Shown: piece after piece, positions 9,849-18,014 of the stretch
Numbering within the stretch: position 1 is the stretch's first letter
How the letters are laid out: the number at the start of each line of letters is the position of its first letter
NCBI GenBank assembly: GCA_963575745.1
Contig: CAUYUJ010003880.1
Location: 120,001 to 160,000 of the forward strand
Source: Prorocentrum cordatum
Lineage: Eukaryota > Sar > Dinophyceae > Prorocentrales > Prorocentraceae
DNA: 40,000 bases
Direction of reading: 5' to 3'
Program-made: the position numbers and the translations under genes
Notes under the pieces: model-generated
What the model saw: only the letters and a program-made list of their open reading frames with translations
What the model was told of the DNA's origin: nothing
Databases searched by the model: none

Positions 9849-9970
9849 GGGCGCGGATCCCCCCCCCCCTCCCCCCCCTCCCGTGCCGCCCCCCCCCCCC
9901 CCTCCTTCCCCCCCCCTCCCTCCCGCTCAGGTCCTTTTCTTCCTTCTGTCCGCCCCCCTCTCTCCCTCTG
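9849..9970. repeat. C/pyrimidine-rich tract
   Basis: Poly-C runs mixed with CCT and CTCC words, including a run of 14 C near 9889-9902. It is the pyrimidine counterpart of the purine tract 200 bp upstream. Confidence 0.8.
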
Positions 9971-10033
9971 TCCGTTTTCAGCCCGCCCCCTCGTTCTCCC
10001 GGGGCGAGGCGCCCCCGGAGCGACCCCTGGGGC

Positions 10034-10199
10034 CGCGATTTTGCCCGCGATCTCGCCCGCGATTTAGCCAGCGATATCGCTTGCGATTCCGCCCGCGATT
10101 TTGCCGGCGATTTTGCCTGCGATTGAACGGCGATATTGCAGGCGATTTCGATATGCCCGCGCGATTTTGAACACGCCCGCGATTTTGAACACGATTTTG
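10034..10199 (+). repeat. 12-bp CGATTTTGCCCG minisatellite
   Basis: About a dozen imperfect copies of (G)CGATTTTGCCCG, with variants CGATCTCGCCCG, CGATTTAGCCAG and CGATTCCGCCCG. The run ends as CCGCGATTTTGAACA. Inverted copies follow at 10222-10256 after a short AT-rich gap. Confidence 0.9.
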
Positions 10200-10221
10200 T
10201 TTCATTTTGATTCGAATTAAC

Positions 10222-10256
10222 GGAAAATCGCTGGCAAATCGTGGGCGAAAATCGTG
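10222..10256 (-). repeat. Inverted copies of the 12-bp minisatellite
   Basis: GAAAATCGCTGGCAAATCG and GGGCGAAAATCG read on the minus strand as CGATTTTCGCCC and CGATTTGCCAGCGATTTT, the same word as the array at 10034-10199. The two orientations meet head to head around 10200-10221 and can form a long imperfect hairpin. Confidence 0.75.
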
Positions 10257-10261
10257 GCTCG

Positions 10262-10326
10262 TCCCGGGGGTTGCCCCGGGGTGGCCCCAGGGGTGGCCCC
10301 GGGGGCGGCCTCGGGGGGCGCCTCCC
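10262..10326 (+). repeat. 12-bp TGGCCCCGGGGG minisatellite
   Basis: Five tandem copies, including TTGCCCCGGGG, TGGCCCCAGGGG, TGGCCCCGGGGG and CGGCCTCGGGGG. It has the same 12-bp period as the neighbouring array but an unrelated sequence. Confidence 0.8.
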
Positions 10327-11428
10327 TTTGGGCCCGGACCAGGGCGCCGCTCGGGGGTGCCCGGCGCGCGGCGGCGGAGGGCGGGGGCGCAGGGGGGCGG
10401 GGGGGCCGGGGAGGGGCGCTGGGGAGGGGCCAGTAGTGGGTGGAGGACAGGGCGAGGGCAGACTTTTCTCGGAAACGGCCCACTGGATTGGATGCCAGCG
10501 CAGCCCCGCCCACCTTTTCAGTGTCGCGCAATGGCTCCCAAGGGGGCCCCGGCCGCTTCTGCCGCGGCGCCGGCGGCTGCGAATGCTCCCGCCGAGCGGG
10601 GCTTACTGGGGCAGCGCGCGGTCCTGGTTAGGGCTCGGCGCGAGGCGTTCGCCCCTTTCCGCCGCGTCGCGGCAGGGGGCAGCAGCGGGAGTTAGAGCAG
10701 GGGGCGCAATTTGAGGGGCGCCACGATATTGACCGCGTGCGCGACGAGGGTCGGCGGCGAGGGCGGGCCGCCCCCCGCCCGTGCGCGCCGCTTCGCGCCC
10801 CGAGGCCGCGCGCGGCGCGCGAGCCATTCCGGGGCGCGCGGGGCGCGGCGCCAGCGAGGGTGAAAAGCGTTTCTTGCGCGCCTCTAAAAGCCGCCGCGAG
10901 ACACGCGCCCTCTCGAGCAGCAAATAGAATGAAAGCCTCGGGCTGCTGCAGGCCTTCCAGGAACGACCGCCTTTAGTCGAGCGGCATATTGGCGCGTCAA
11001 AATTTTGCAGTTGTCAGAGGGGCGGCGCGCGCTTCATCTCGAGGGGGCCAGTGTGGATTCAGCCCCCCTTGAGAAAGCACGCAGGGCCCCCTTCGGCAAT
11101 GCTCGAGCCGTCGAACGGATGGGGGGGCGCATCGGGGGCCACGAGCGCGCGCGGGAGTGCGCGCGGGAGCGCTGGACGCGCGCGTCGCCCAGCGACCGCA
11201 GGGTGAAGTGTCGCCGCGGCGGAGAGATCCACGGCGGCCACATGGCGTCTTGGATTCGGGCCCGCCATGGTCGCGCCTTCGCAGCGCGCGCGCGGCGCGT
11301 CTCAGCGGCAGGGGGCGGTGGCGCGCGACAATGCGATGACGCTCGGGCGGCCCGCGATGCCATCCCAATGCCAAGCCTCAGGACGTCGACATGATGAGAA
11401 AATCCCAATTTCAAAATCGTTGCGGCTC
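10327..11428. other. GC-rich stretch without a supported gene
   Basis: A small Ala-rich frame starts at an ATG at 10531 (MAPKGAPAASAAAPAAANAP) and ends with TAG at 10693. With this composition it is most likely chance. Minus-strand frames across 11034-11639 also show no domain. Confidence 0.4.
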
Positions 11429-11429
11429 C

Positions 11430-11453
11430 TTTTTTTTTTGGGGGGGGGGGGGG
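11430..11453 (+). repeat. T10-G14 homopolymer junction
   Basis: Ten T followed directly by fourteen G. Similar T-run to G-run junctions occur at 4970-4997 and 33174-33208. Confidence 0.9.
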
Positions 11454-11510
11454 CGGCCTCTCAAGGCATTCTAGCAGATCCTCAATCGTGAGCCCATCGG
11501 TGTCCGCCTG

Positions 11511-12233
11511 AAGTGCAACTTCCCCTGTGGCTAGCCAAGCGAGGGCTCTCTGCTTGGACGGGTGCTGCTCCATCGAGTTGGGCGCGTTCGAGACGGCGCT
11601 CGCGGGCGACGCCTTCGCCGCAGCGCTCGTGGAGCTCATGCCCCTTCAGCCGCTCAACGAGACGCGAGCCAAACATGCGGCGGTCACCCTTGCGGCGGCG
11701 GTGGGCGACTTGGTTCTGCAGCGCCGGGCCGGCAATGACAGGGTGGCGGAGGGCCTCGCCGCGGGCGCCAAGGCGCTGGCCAAGGGGCTCGCCAATATGA
11801 AGCAGCAGGTCGCAGCCTAGAGGTCGATTGCTTTGGCCTCCAGCGCGCAATTCAGGTAGCGGCTGCGGGACAAGCAGTGCCGGAGCGCTGGGTTGCACGG
11901 GGCAGGGCGCGCGCGGAACCTGGGCGTGGGCCGCGCGGAGGTTGGCAAGCGCAACGCGCAGGCCAGGAAGGACAGGCTCAAGTGCGCCAAGGCCAGGCTA
12001 CCGCGTCGACGACGACTGCTGGGACTTCGGAGAGGACGCCAGGCCGCCGCTAAGGTGGCATTCGCATGGCTCTTGCCGAGATCCACGTGCAGGACATCGC
12101 GCGCGGGCATGCCGGGCTTCGAGCTGCAGCAGACGAGGACCTTGATATGGAGGCGGTCGAGGCTCGGCTCCAGGGCAAGTCCACCACTGCCTGCCTCATG
12201 ATTGGAAGCCCGAAGGAGATCGACCCCATCTAA
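11511..12233 (+). pseudogene. LINE reverse transcriptase, palm and thumb half
   Basis: This continues the RT after the interruption. ALCLDGCCSIELGAFETALAG is the segment before the catalytic box. AAAVGDLVLQ stands where the Y-x-D-D box belongs, leaving one Asp (11707-11709). RVAEGLAAGAKALAKGLANM and IALASSAQFR then give the helix and KKS-like region. RNLGVGRAEVGKRNAQARKD fits the 'RNLGVD' region, followed by a basic thumb helix and AGMPGFELQQTRTLIW. In-frame TAG codons fall at 11818 and 11857 and a TAA at 12231. The thumb shifts frame near 12100. It is inactive. Confidence 0.7.
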
Positions 12234-13016
12234 GGCGCTATGCTCCAGCCAGTCTGCTCTCTGGCGATGGCCGTCTGGGGGAGGTGGTCACCGATCAGCC
12301 AGCTCAGGGTCGCCCTCAGCTGCTGCGCCAAGGACATCACCAGGTGGGGCCAGGCGAATGGGCCCATTAGAGTCGCGGTGCTCTCGCTGAAGCGACTCGG
12401 CTACACGCTGCTTGACGTCGAAAAGTGGACCAGGCCCGATGGCATCGGGCATCTCAACGTCGGCAACATGTCACCGTGGTACATTAAGCAGGCGCTCGGG
12501 CTCGACATTCAGAGATGGCAGCCCCAGCACATGGCCAAGGACACCCACGAGGACATCAAGCACGGGGCCTTCGTCAACCAGGCCAGGCGCTGGGCCCACA
12601 ACGGCCACGGCGCTTCGCCCGAGAGCAAAAAGTGGAAGCCGCTCACGGAGGCCCAGCGCGGCTACGCCAGGTCCGTCTAGGTCAAGGGGCAGTGGCTCAA
12701 GGAGCGGAGGTACAGCGCCTTCCCACGCCTCGCGCCGACGCCGCACTGCAAGCATCATCTTGAGGTCGAGGGCGCGCTGTGGCATCGGCATCTGGAGCGC
12801 ACGAGCAGCTGGCCCAGCCTTTTCCCGCTGGCTGAGCTCGCGAAGTTCAAGGCCTTCCAGACCAGCATCTCCTTCTCAACCCTGGTCGAGCGCCTGCTGC
12901 TGCCCGAGCCGCAGGTTGTGTGGACGCCGCCGCTGGACAAGTTCTTGGGTGGGCTGTAGTGGATCCATGGCGACGGCAGGCCTTCCATGAACGCGGAGGT
13001 GTTCGCGGACGGCTGA
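12234..13016 (+). pseudogene. LINE post-RT region with Cys/His-rich segment
   Basis: One frame runs from 12234 through TAG codons at 12678 and 12957 to a TGA at 13014. It gives VCSLAMAVWGRWSPISQLRV, GPIRVAVLSLKRLGYTLLDV, SPWYIKQALGLDIQRWQP and PLTEAQRGYARSV, then VKGQWLKERRYSAFPRLAPT, HCKHHLEVEGALWHRHLERT and PEPQVVWTPPLDKFLGG. This matches the order I know for dinoflagellate LINE ORFs between RT and RNase H, where a C-x2-C...H-x-H cluster (C-x2-C-x-E...LWHRH) lies before the RNase H. Here the Cys pair has become CKH(H). Its function is not established; zinc binding is an inference. Confidence 0.65.
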
Positions 13017-13540
13017 TGCTGCGAGGCGGGCGCTTCGATGGCCATGTCGGCGTGCGCGGCTGTGGAGCTTCCACCTGGCGGCGAGGGGGCCGACCCTGGG
13101 CCCCGCTCGTGCGTCAAGGCCTTGGGAGCACCATTGCCAGGGCCGTTGCAGACCATCGATGGCGCCGAGCTGATGGCGCTGCCGGCCATCCCTGAGGCAC
13201 TCGGTCGCGCCGATCCGCGCCTACTTCGACATCTCCCACGTGGTCGACGGACTGCTGGATCGATGGGGGGGCTGCGAGAGCCTCCCACAAGGCGGCCTGG
13301 GCGGAGATCTGGGGGCGGATCTGGACCGCGCTGGGCGACTTCGGCGGCGTCGGGGCTCAAGGGGTCACCATCGTGAAGGTCAAAGGCCGCGGCGCTTTCC
13401 TGGGCGTCGACGCTGGCAAGATCACCATGCGCAGGGGGCGCGGTAACCACATGGCGGACAGGTGCGCGAACTTCGTGGCGGACCAGTTTAGGGCGCCAGT
13501 CGCCGACAGGCAGGCCGGGAGGGCCAGGGAGCTCACGCTG
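12990..13540 (+). pseudogene. LINE RNase H domain, fragmented
   Basis: RNase H degrades the RNA strand of RNA:DNA hybrids. The four acidic positions can be found across frames. EVFADG is the first strand with its Asp, just before the TGA at 13014. LQTIDGAELMALPAI carries the Glu (13167-13169). YFDISHVVDGLL has the third Asp (13228-13230), and GNHMADRCANFVADQF has the fourth (13457-13459). VKVKGRGAF at 13373 replaces the usual VKVKGH(A). At least two frameshifts separate the pieces. Having RNase H after RT in one ORF is usual for this LINE lineage. Confidence 0.65.
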
Positions 13541-14101
13541 GACGCCGTGGCCTACTGGGTTGCGATCGCTGGCGCGGAGGCGGCAGAGTTGCGCGCGGAT
13601 TTCAGGCGCGACTGCGCGGGGCCCTCGAGCAGGGGGCCCACGCTCTACATCGCGCAGTACGATATCATCAAGATCCCGGGCGGCGTTCACTGCAGCCGAC
13701 GCCTGTGGTCTTCGCGCGCGGACTCGGGCATCAAGAAGTTCCACGCGGGGCGCTGCCGCGCCGAGCCGTTCGCGCCCGACGCCGCTGGCGCTAGCGGAGC
13801 CCGCGGGGGCCCAGCCTCTGTTGCGCCGGCCCTTGCTGGCCTGGCTGCGGTGTCCGCGGCGGCGGCAGCATCGTCCCAGGGCGGCGCCGGCGAGGGGGCC
13901 GCCCAGCAGGAGGCGGCGCCGAAGCCGCCAGAACCCGAGGCGCAAGACTCAGGCGATGCTGAGGAAGTGGGCCCCGCTCGGCACGAGCTGGGGACCTTCC
14001 ACGGGTGCAGGATCTGCTTGCGGCGCAGGCTGCGCGCCAAGGAGGTCAAGGGCGAGCGCGGGGGCCTGGCGGCAAGGCGCCAGAGGGCGGAAAAAGCCTG
14101 A
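13373..14101 (+). CDS. LINE ORF C-terminal tail
   Basis: The last open piece of the LINE ORF is 242 codons. It begins inside RNase H and continues with RELTLDAVAYWVAIAGAEAA, a helix, then PTLYIAQYDIIKIPGGVHCS and an Ala/Gly/Pro-rich linker. It closes with a short Cys-pair motif FHGCRICLRRRLRAKE and a basic tail ending in TGA at 14099-14101. The single C-x2-C looks like half of a terminal zinc finger. It shows no internal stops and keeps LINE-like codon use. Confidence 0.55.
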   Translation: MKVKGRGAFLGVDAGKITMRRGRGNHMADRCANFVADQFRAPVADRQAGRARELTLDAVAYWVAIAGAEAAELRADFRRDCAGPSSRGPTLYIAQYDIIKIPGGVHCSRRLWSSRADSGIKKFHAGRCRAEPFAPDAAGASGARGGPASVAPALAGLAAVSAAAAASSQGGAGEGAAQQEAAPKPPEPEAQDSGDAEEVGPARHELGTFHGCRICLRRRLRAKEVKGERGGLAARRQRAEKA

Positions 14102-14125
14102 GCCCAGGCGGAGAGAGAGCGGGGG

Positions 14126-14156
14126 GCAGATCAGATCAGGAGGGGTCTTGATCTGC
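14126..14156 (+). other. Stem-loop in LINE 3' UTR
   Basis: GCAGATCA (14126-14133) pairs perfectly with TGATCTGC (14149-14156) across a 15-nt loop. It starts 25 bp after the LINE stop codon. Hairpins in LINE 3' UTRs can be the RT recognition signal, but that role is only an inference here. Confidence 0.55.
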
Positions 14157-14357
14157 GCGCGGGCACGCCGTTGCCCAGGGCGCGATCGGCCCGCGCAGAA
14201 CCTCACCTTTTTTCCAGGCCGCCTTTGCGGGCGCCTGCGCCCTCTGCCTCTCGCTGGTCGAGGCCGCCGTTTGCGGGCCTCCATTTTTGGCAAGCGGACC
14301 GCCTGGGGGGCTCGAGCGGCAGGGCGCGGATCGTGGCGCGCTGCGCGCCAGTCTGCT

Positions 14358-14576
14358 GGAGGGGGGATTCTCGGCCGCCGAGGGCGCATCTCATCGCGCA
14401 ACCGATAGCGGGCGGTCGTATTCTCAGCCGCCGAGGGGCGCAGACTGGCGCAACCGATGCGAGGCCGTTTTATTTTTGGCCGCCGAGGGCGCGCCCTATG
14501 GCGCAGCCGATAGGGGGCGGTTTTATTCTCGACCGCCGAGGGCGCAACCTATGGCGCAACCGATAGAAGATGGTTC
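14358..14576 (+). repeat. 53-bp hairpin minisatellite, block 2
   Basis: Four units of the same family as 5366-5740. The CGGCCGCCGAGGG(C)GC anchor recurs at about 14374-14387, 14421, 14479 and 14532. The first 23 bp duplicate the end of block 1, consistent with the LINE having split one array. Confidence 0.9.
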
Positions 14577-14631
14577 CGTTGCGCTGGCCTCTGGCCAGTG
14601 CCGCCGATCCGCGGCGCTCCGAATAATTATG

Positions 14632-14790
14632 TTGATGGTAAGGATGATGATGGTGATGATGGTGGTGATGATGATACAGATGGTCATGGTGATGCTGCTG
14701 AGTCTGATGATGCTCATGCTGATGTTGATGATGATGGAGCTGATGACGAGGAAGCTGATTGTGATGGTGCTTATTATGGGAATGGCCATG
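14632..14790 (+). repeat. GAT/GGT trinucleotide-rich tract
   Basis: GATGATGGT-type words with CAT interruptions over about 160 bp. In one frame it encodes an Asp-rich stretch (14598-14801), but this is explained by the trinucleotide repeat and no flanking protein is seen. Confidence 0.85.
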
Positions 14791-14995
14791 GGACCGTCTG
14801 ATGCGTCTTGGACTGATCGTTCGGTGATTCGGAGCTTTGATGGGCCGTTTTGAGGGCTTCGTGGGGCCCTGAATGTCCGTCTTGGGCTTGGAACGCTCAT
14901 GCGGGAGTATTCGGGATGTCCCTGAGGGCGCGCGGGGAGCCCCGAGAGATTTGAGAGCTCGGGGTCCGCTCGGGGGGCTTCTGGGGCCTCCTAGG

Positions 14996-15170
14996 GGCTC
15001 CTTGGGGGGCTGTGGGCCCACCTGCCCCCTAACATTCATGTGTCGTGGATGGCGAATCTCCCCCCCCCTTCCCCCCTCCCCCCTCCAGAGCCTCTCGGCG
15101 GCTTCTTGGGGGCATGTGGGCCCCCCCCGCCCCCGAACATTAAATCCGTCGGGAATGGCGCCCCTCCCCC
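14996..15170. repeat. Direct repeat, two ~72-bp copies
   Basis: Copy 1 is 14996-15068 and copy 2 is 15100-15170. Both read GGCT(C/T)CTTGGGGG...TGTGGGCCC, then CCCCC(T/G)AACATT, GTCG(T/G)G(G/A)ATGGCG and a poly-C stretch. The first copy joins a G-rich GGGGCC/TTCTGGGG run at 14960-15000. Confidence 0.7.
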
Positions 15171-15239
15171 GCCCCCCGGCGCAGAGCGAAGCTCGAGCGA
15201 ACTCAAGTCCACCCTCTCAGAAGCCCACGCCAAACCAGC

Positions 15240-15350
15240 GGATTTTCAACCGCCATGGGCGCAACCCATGGCGCAACCGATAGGAGGCGGTTATATTCTC
15301 GGCCGCCGAGGGCGCAACCAACGGCGCAATCGATAGGAGATGGTTTTGCG
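15240..15350 (+). repeat. 53-bp hairpin minisatellite, block 3
   Basis: Two more units of the family (CATGGGCGCAACCCATGGCG and CGAGGGCGCAACCAACGGCG), ending at GGAGATGGTTTTGCG just before the 77/98-bp satellite. Confidence 0.9.
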
Positions 15351-15379
15351 AACTATCGTGGCGAAGGACACAGCCATAT

Positions 15380-16440
15380 GCAGCCGTGGGTACCGCAAGT
15401 GTGAGTATCTTCTTCGGTGAAGCACCCTGCGGGGCCACGAACCGCTTCACTGGGTGGGGGGGGCGCATGCGGGCGGTGGCATTGGGGCCGTCGGTGGAGC
15501 TCCCTATGGGGCCAAGATGCGCTGTGCTGGGTGGGTGGAAGCGCCAAATTGGGCTTCGGGGGCGCATTTGGGCGGCCCCACTGGGCCTTCGGAGGAGCTC
15601 CCTGCGGGGCCACGAAGCGCTGTGCTGAGTGGGTGAAAGCGCCAAATTGGGCTTCCAGGGCGCATGCGGACGGCCCCACTGGGGGCTCCGGGTGAATTCC
15701 ATAGTGGGGCCACGAAGCGCTGTGCTGAGTGGGTGAAAATATCAAATTGCGCGTGTGGGGCGCACGCGGACGGCCCCACTGGGTGGTTCGGTGGAGCCCC
15801 CATGGGGCCACGAAGCGCTGTACTGGGTGGGTGAAAATGCCAAATTGGGCTTCCGAGGAACACGAGGACGGTCCCACGGGGGGCTTCGGTGGAGCTCTCT
15901 ATGGGGCCACGAAGCGCTGCACTAGGTGGGTGAAATTGCCGACTGGGACTTCCGCGGCGCATGCGGACGGTGCCGCTGGGGGTTTCAGCGGAGTTCCCAA
16001 TGGGGCCACGAAGCGTTAAATTGGGTGGGTGAAATTTGCCAAATTAGGTTAGGTGTGCGGGACACGCGCGGACGGTCCCACTGGCCACGAAGCGTTGCAC
16101 AGGGTGTGGCGGACGCGTGTGGCCACCCCTAGTGGGACCTCCGATGGAGTTCCCCATGGAGCCACGAAGCGCCGGACTGGGTGTGCACACGCATGTGGCC
16201 ACCCCCGCTGGGGCTTTCGGTGGAGCTCAAAATGGGGCCACGAAGCGGTGCACTGGGTGTGGCGGGCGCAAATGCAACCCCCACTGGGACCTTATTTGGA
16301 GCTCCCCATGGGGCCCCGAAGCGCTGTACTGGGCGTGGCGGTCGCATGTGGCACCCCCGCTGGGGCCTTCGGTGGAGTTCCCTATGGGGCCACGAAGCGC
16401 AGTGCTGGGCGTGGCGGGCGCATGTGGTGCCCCCCGCTGG
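15380..16440. repeat. 77/98-bp tandem satellite, left part
   Basis: The anchor GGCCACGAAGCG (or a variant) falls at about 15436, 15513, 15611, 15711, 15809, 15908, 16007, 16086, 16163, 16239, 16316 and 16391. Spacings are 77, 98, 100, 98, 99, 99, 79, 77, 76, 77 and 75 bp. Long units contain a ~22-bp GTGAAAATGCCAAATTGGGC segment that short units lack. A shared core reads GGTGGAGCTCCCTATGGGGC. Both strands stay open for 130-170 codons in several frames, which follows from the repeat and is not evidence of genes. The array is cut by the copia element at 16440 and resumes at 33621. Confidence 0.9.
16436..16440. repeat. Left 5-bp target-site duplication (GCTGG)
   Basis: GCTGG precedes the left LTR and ACTGG (33621-33625) follows the right LTR, one mismatch in five. 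Five bases is the usual copia target duplication. Removing 16441-33625 joins CCCCCGCTGG to GGCCTTCGGTGG, the normal satellite sequence. Confidence 0.75.
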
Positions 16441-16626
16441 CGCGAAAGGAACCCGTCTCATGCCCTCATCTCTACTCCTCACTCGCCTTATTGCCTGCCC
16501 TATCGGCTCAGGTACTGGAAGAGACCAGGGCGCTGGTCGCACAGGAGGACAATATCCTTGTCATTCCCTCCTTCCTCTACCTGCGGATCAGGGGTTCTGC
16601 GCCATTGTACTGCAACCCCACGCGCA
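16441..16626 (+). repeat. Left LTR, 186 bp
   Basis: It aligns without gaps to 33435-33620 over 186 positions, with about 25 mismatches counted by hand (roughly 87% identity). The right copy begins TGTGAATGG and ends ATGCACA, the TG...CA termini expected of LTRs. The left copy begins CGCGAAAGG, so its TG has mutated, and ends ACGCGCA. Several differences are C/T or G/A. Confidence 0.85.
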
Positions 16627-16640
16627 GGTTATCGGCCCTT
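16627..16640 (+). promoter_or_regulatory. Primer binding site, half-tRNA(iMet) type
   Basis: GGTTATCGGCCC starts at the first base after the LTR. Drosophila copia is primed by a cleaved initiator tRNA(Met) and carries GGTTATGGGCCC at this position, complementary to the tRNA anticodon arm. The match here is 11 of 12, with the base opposite the anticodon's first position changed (ATG to ATC). This supports both the LTR end and a half-tRNA priming mechanism. Confidence 0.65.
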
Positions 16641-16690
16641 AAAGCTCACCATTCACCGAACCCTGCGTCGCGATCTCGCTCGCGGCCCCG

Positions 16691-18001
16691 ATGGATCCCC
16701 CGCGGCGCATGCGCCGTAAGGGATCCTTCGCGGTTCCGCGTGCGAGCTTTCCGTCGGCGCGTAGGCTCGGTGATTATATGGAGAGCCTTGGAGGTGGCCG
16801 CGTGGGTGTCCCAGATACCCCCCCCCCCCAGCTCCGACGGCACCGGGGCGCGTCTTGCGGCTGAACTTCGCCGCCTCGCCGCCCGCGGGGGGGGCAGGAG
16901 AAGGAGTAGGAACAGGAGTTGGAGACGTTCATGCGCCCACCTTCGATCCTGCCTCTTCTCTTCCTACGTCGGGGGCAATCCCTACTGCGTCGGGCGCAAG
17001 CCCCGCTGGACTTGACACTCCTGGGCGCTTCCGCGCATGCCGCCGTTGGAACAGTGGCGCTGGCCCAGCCAGCCCCGCCACCGCCCCCGCGTCGGCGCAC
17101 GCGGCAGCATTCGAGGAGCTCGGTAGACCAGTGGCGGCACAGCCGCAGACGCAGCATCCCAAGGTCTCCTCATCTCATCCGACACCACGCACATGGCCCT
17201 AGCCGCAGCTCGTCCATGCGCAAACGTCCTGAGGCCGCAGGCCCCTACGACGAGAACAGGTCGAGCCCGCGTGCGGCCTCTCAGAGGCCACGCGCTCCTC
17301 GCGAGAGGCTGTCTCAGGGGGCAGACGCCCCTCGCCTCCTTCTCTCAGACGACCTGCCGGCGGCTGCGCCCGCTGCAGGGGAACTCGCTGAGCTGCGAGA
17401 CCAGGTTGAAACCTTCGTGCCCAGGCAGTACTCTGGACTGGTGCCAAGCGTCCAGACGAACGCCGCACACACTGCTGCTCTTCGGCAAGAGTTCGTCGGC
17501 GCCTTAGCGATCATCGATTCGAGGATCGCCGAAGATCGCCGAATCCTGGGAGAGCTGCAGTACCAGGTTGACCGCGAAGTGTCACACTCAGGTGAATGGT
17601 CAGCGACGGTCGAACACCTGCGCAACTACCTGGCGCAGATGGAGCAGCAGTTTGTCGCCGTCCGCGACACAGGCGTTTCCGCGGTCAGGATCTTGCATGA
17701 CGAGATCCATGATCAGCTGCGCAATCGACCCCCTCCGACCGAGGCACGCGACCTCGGCGACGTGCATTTCCAGATCAATGATCTTCGATCACATGTGGAA
17801 CAAACTACGGCTACGCTTCGTGCTGAAGCAAGTACCAGCTCTTCCACCTTGCTCGGGGTGTTGCAGAATACTGAAAGAATCTTCGCTCAATGGCTTGATG
17901 CGACCAACGCTGTTGTGCAGCCCCTTACTGACCGGATCTCTGTGATCGAGCAGCGTTTACCTGGCGCGATCTACGCTCTATACGCCAACAAGTTGACCTA
18001 A
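16691..18001 (+). pseudogene. gag: Copia Gag, N-terminal coiled-coil region
   Basis: Gag forms the virus-like particle. The first ATG (16691) lies 65 bp after the LTR and begins MDPPRRMRRKGSFAVPRASF. A run of 12 C at 16818-16829 is where the frame changes, and another change near 17200 leads into the long frame open to 18001. That frame has a Pro/Arg-rich part, then from about 17380 (AGELAELRDQVETFVPRQYS) a helical region with heptad-like spacing: ALAIIDSRIAEDRRILGELQ, ATVEHLRNYLAQMEQQFVAV and VHFQINDLRSHVEQTTATLR. A coiled coil is likely. The TAA at 17999-18001 is a frame break rather than a natural end, as coding character continues. Assignment to Gag rests on position and on the following domains. 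Confidence 0.6.
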
Positions 18002-18014
18002 TACACGAAGACAT

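Larger units (their letters stand above)
8880..11510. mobile_element. Repeat-rich segment interrupting the LINE RT
   Basis: The RT coding sequence stops after WAAML at 8876 and picks up again at about 11510-11550 (ALCLDGCCSIELGAFETAL), with only some 25-30 residues missing. The intervening ~2.6 kb encodes nothing I recognise and is made of simple and tandem repeats listed separately. I infer an insertion. No terminal repeat or target duplication could be identified, so the class of inserted DNA is unknown, and replacement by a rearrangement is possible. Confidence 0.5.
5741..14357 (+). mobile_element. Non-LTR retrotransposon (LINE), degenerate, with a nested insertion
   Basis: Reading left to right it holds a DinoSL relic (5743-5764), a short leader, an ATG at 5783, a coiled-coil N-terminal part, an EEP endonuclease, a reverse transcriptase split by foreign DNA at about 8880-11510, a thumb/Zn-like region, RNase H and a basic tail ending at 14101, then about 256 bp of 3' UTR. 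It is flanked by similar ~25-bp sequences and embedded in the 53-bp minisatellite. Without the nested insert it would be about 6 kb, which is a normal LINE length. Frameshifts and stop codons throughout show it is inactive. Family placement rests on recognising motifs by eye, not on alignment. Confidence 0.75.

Noticed and set aside
12755-13945. 396-codon minus-strand frame
   Set aside because: It is antisense to the LINE RNase H region, where plus-strand catalytic motifs are visible.
14279-14297. Second spliced-leader relic (CCATTTTTGGCAAG)
   Set aside because: Only the central part resembles DinoSL. The CCGTAG start is absent and there is no gene or insertion boundary at this point.
15380-16440. 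130-170-codon repeat proteins on both strands
   Set aside because: They are explained by the satellite itself. Frames are open in both directions and there is no start or context.
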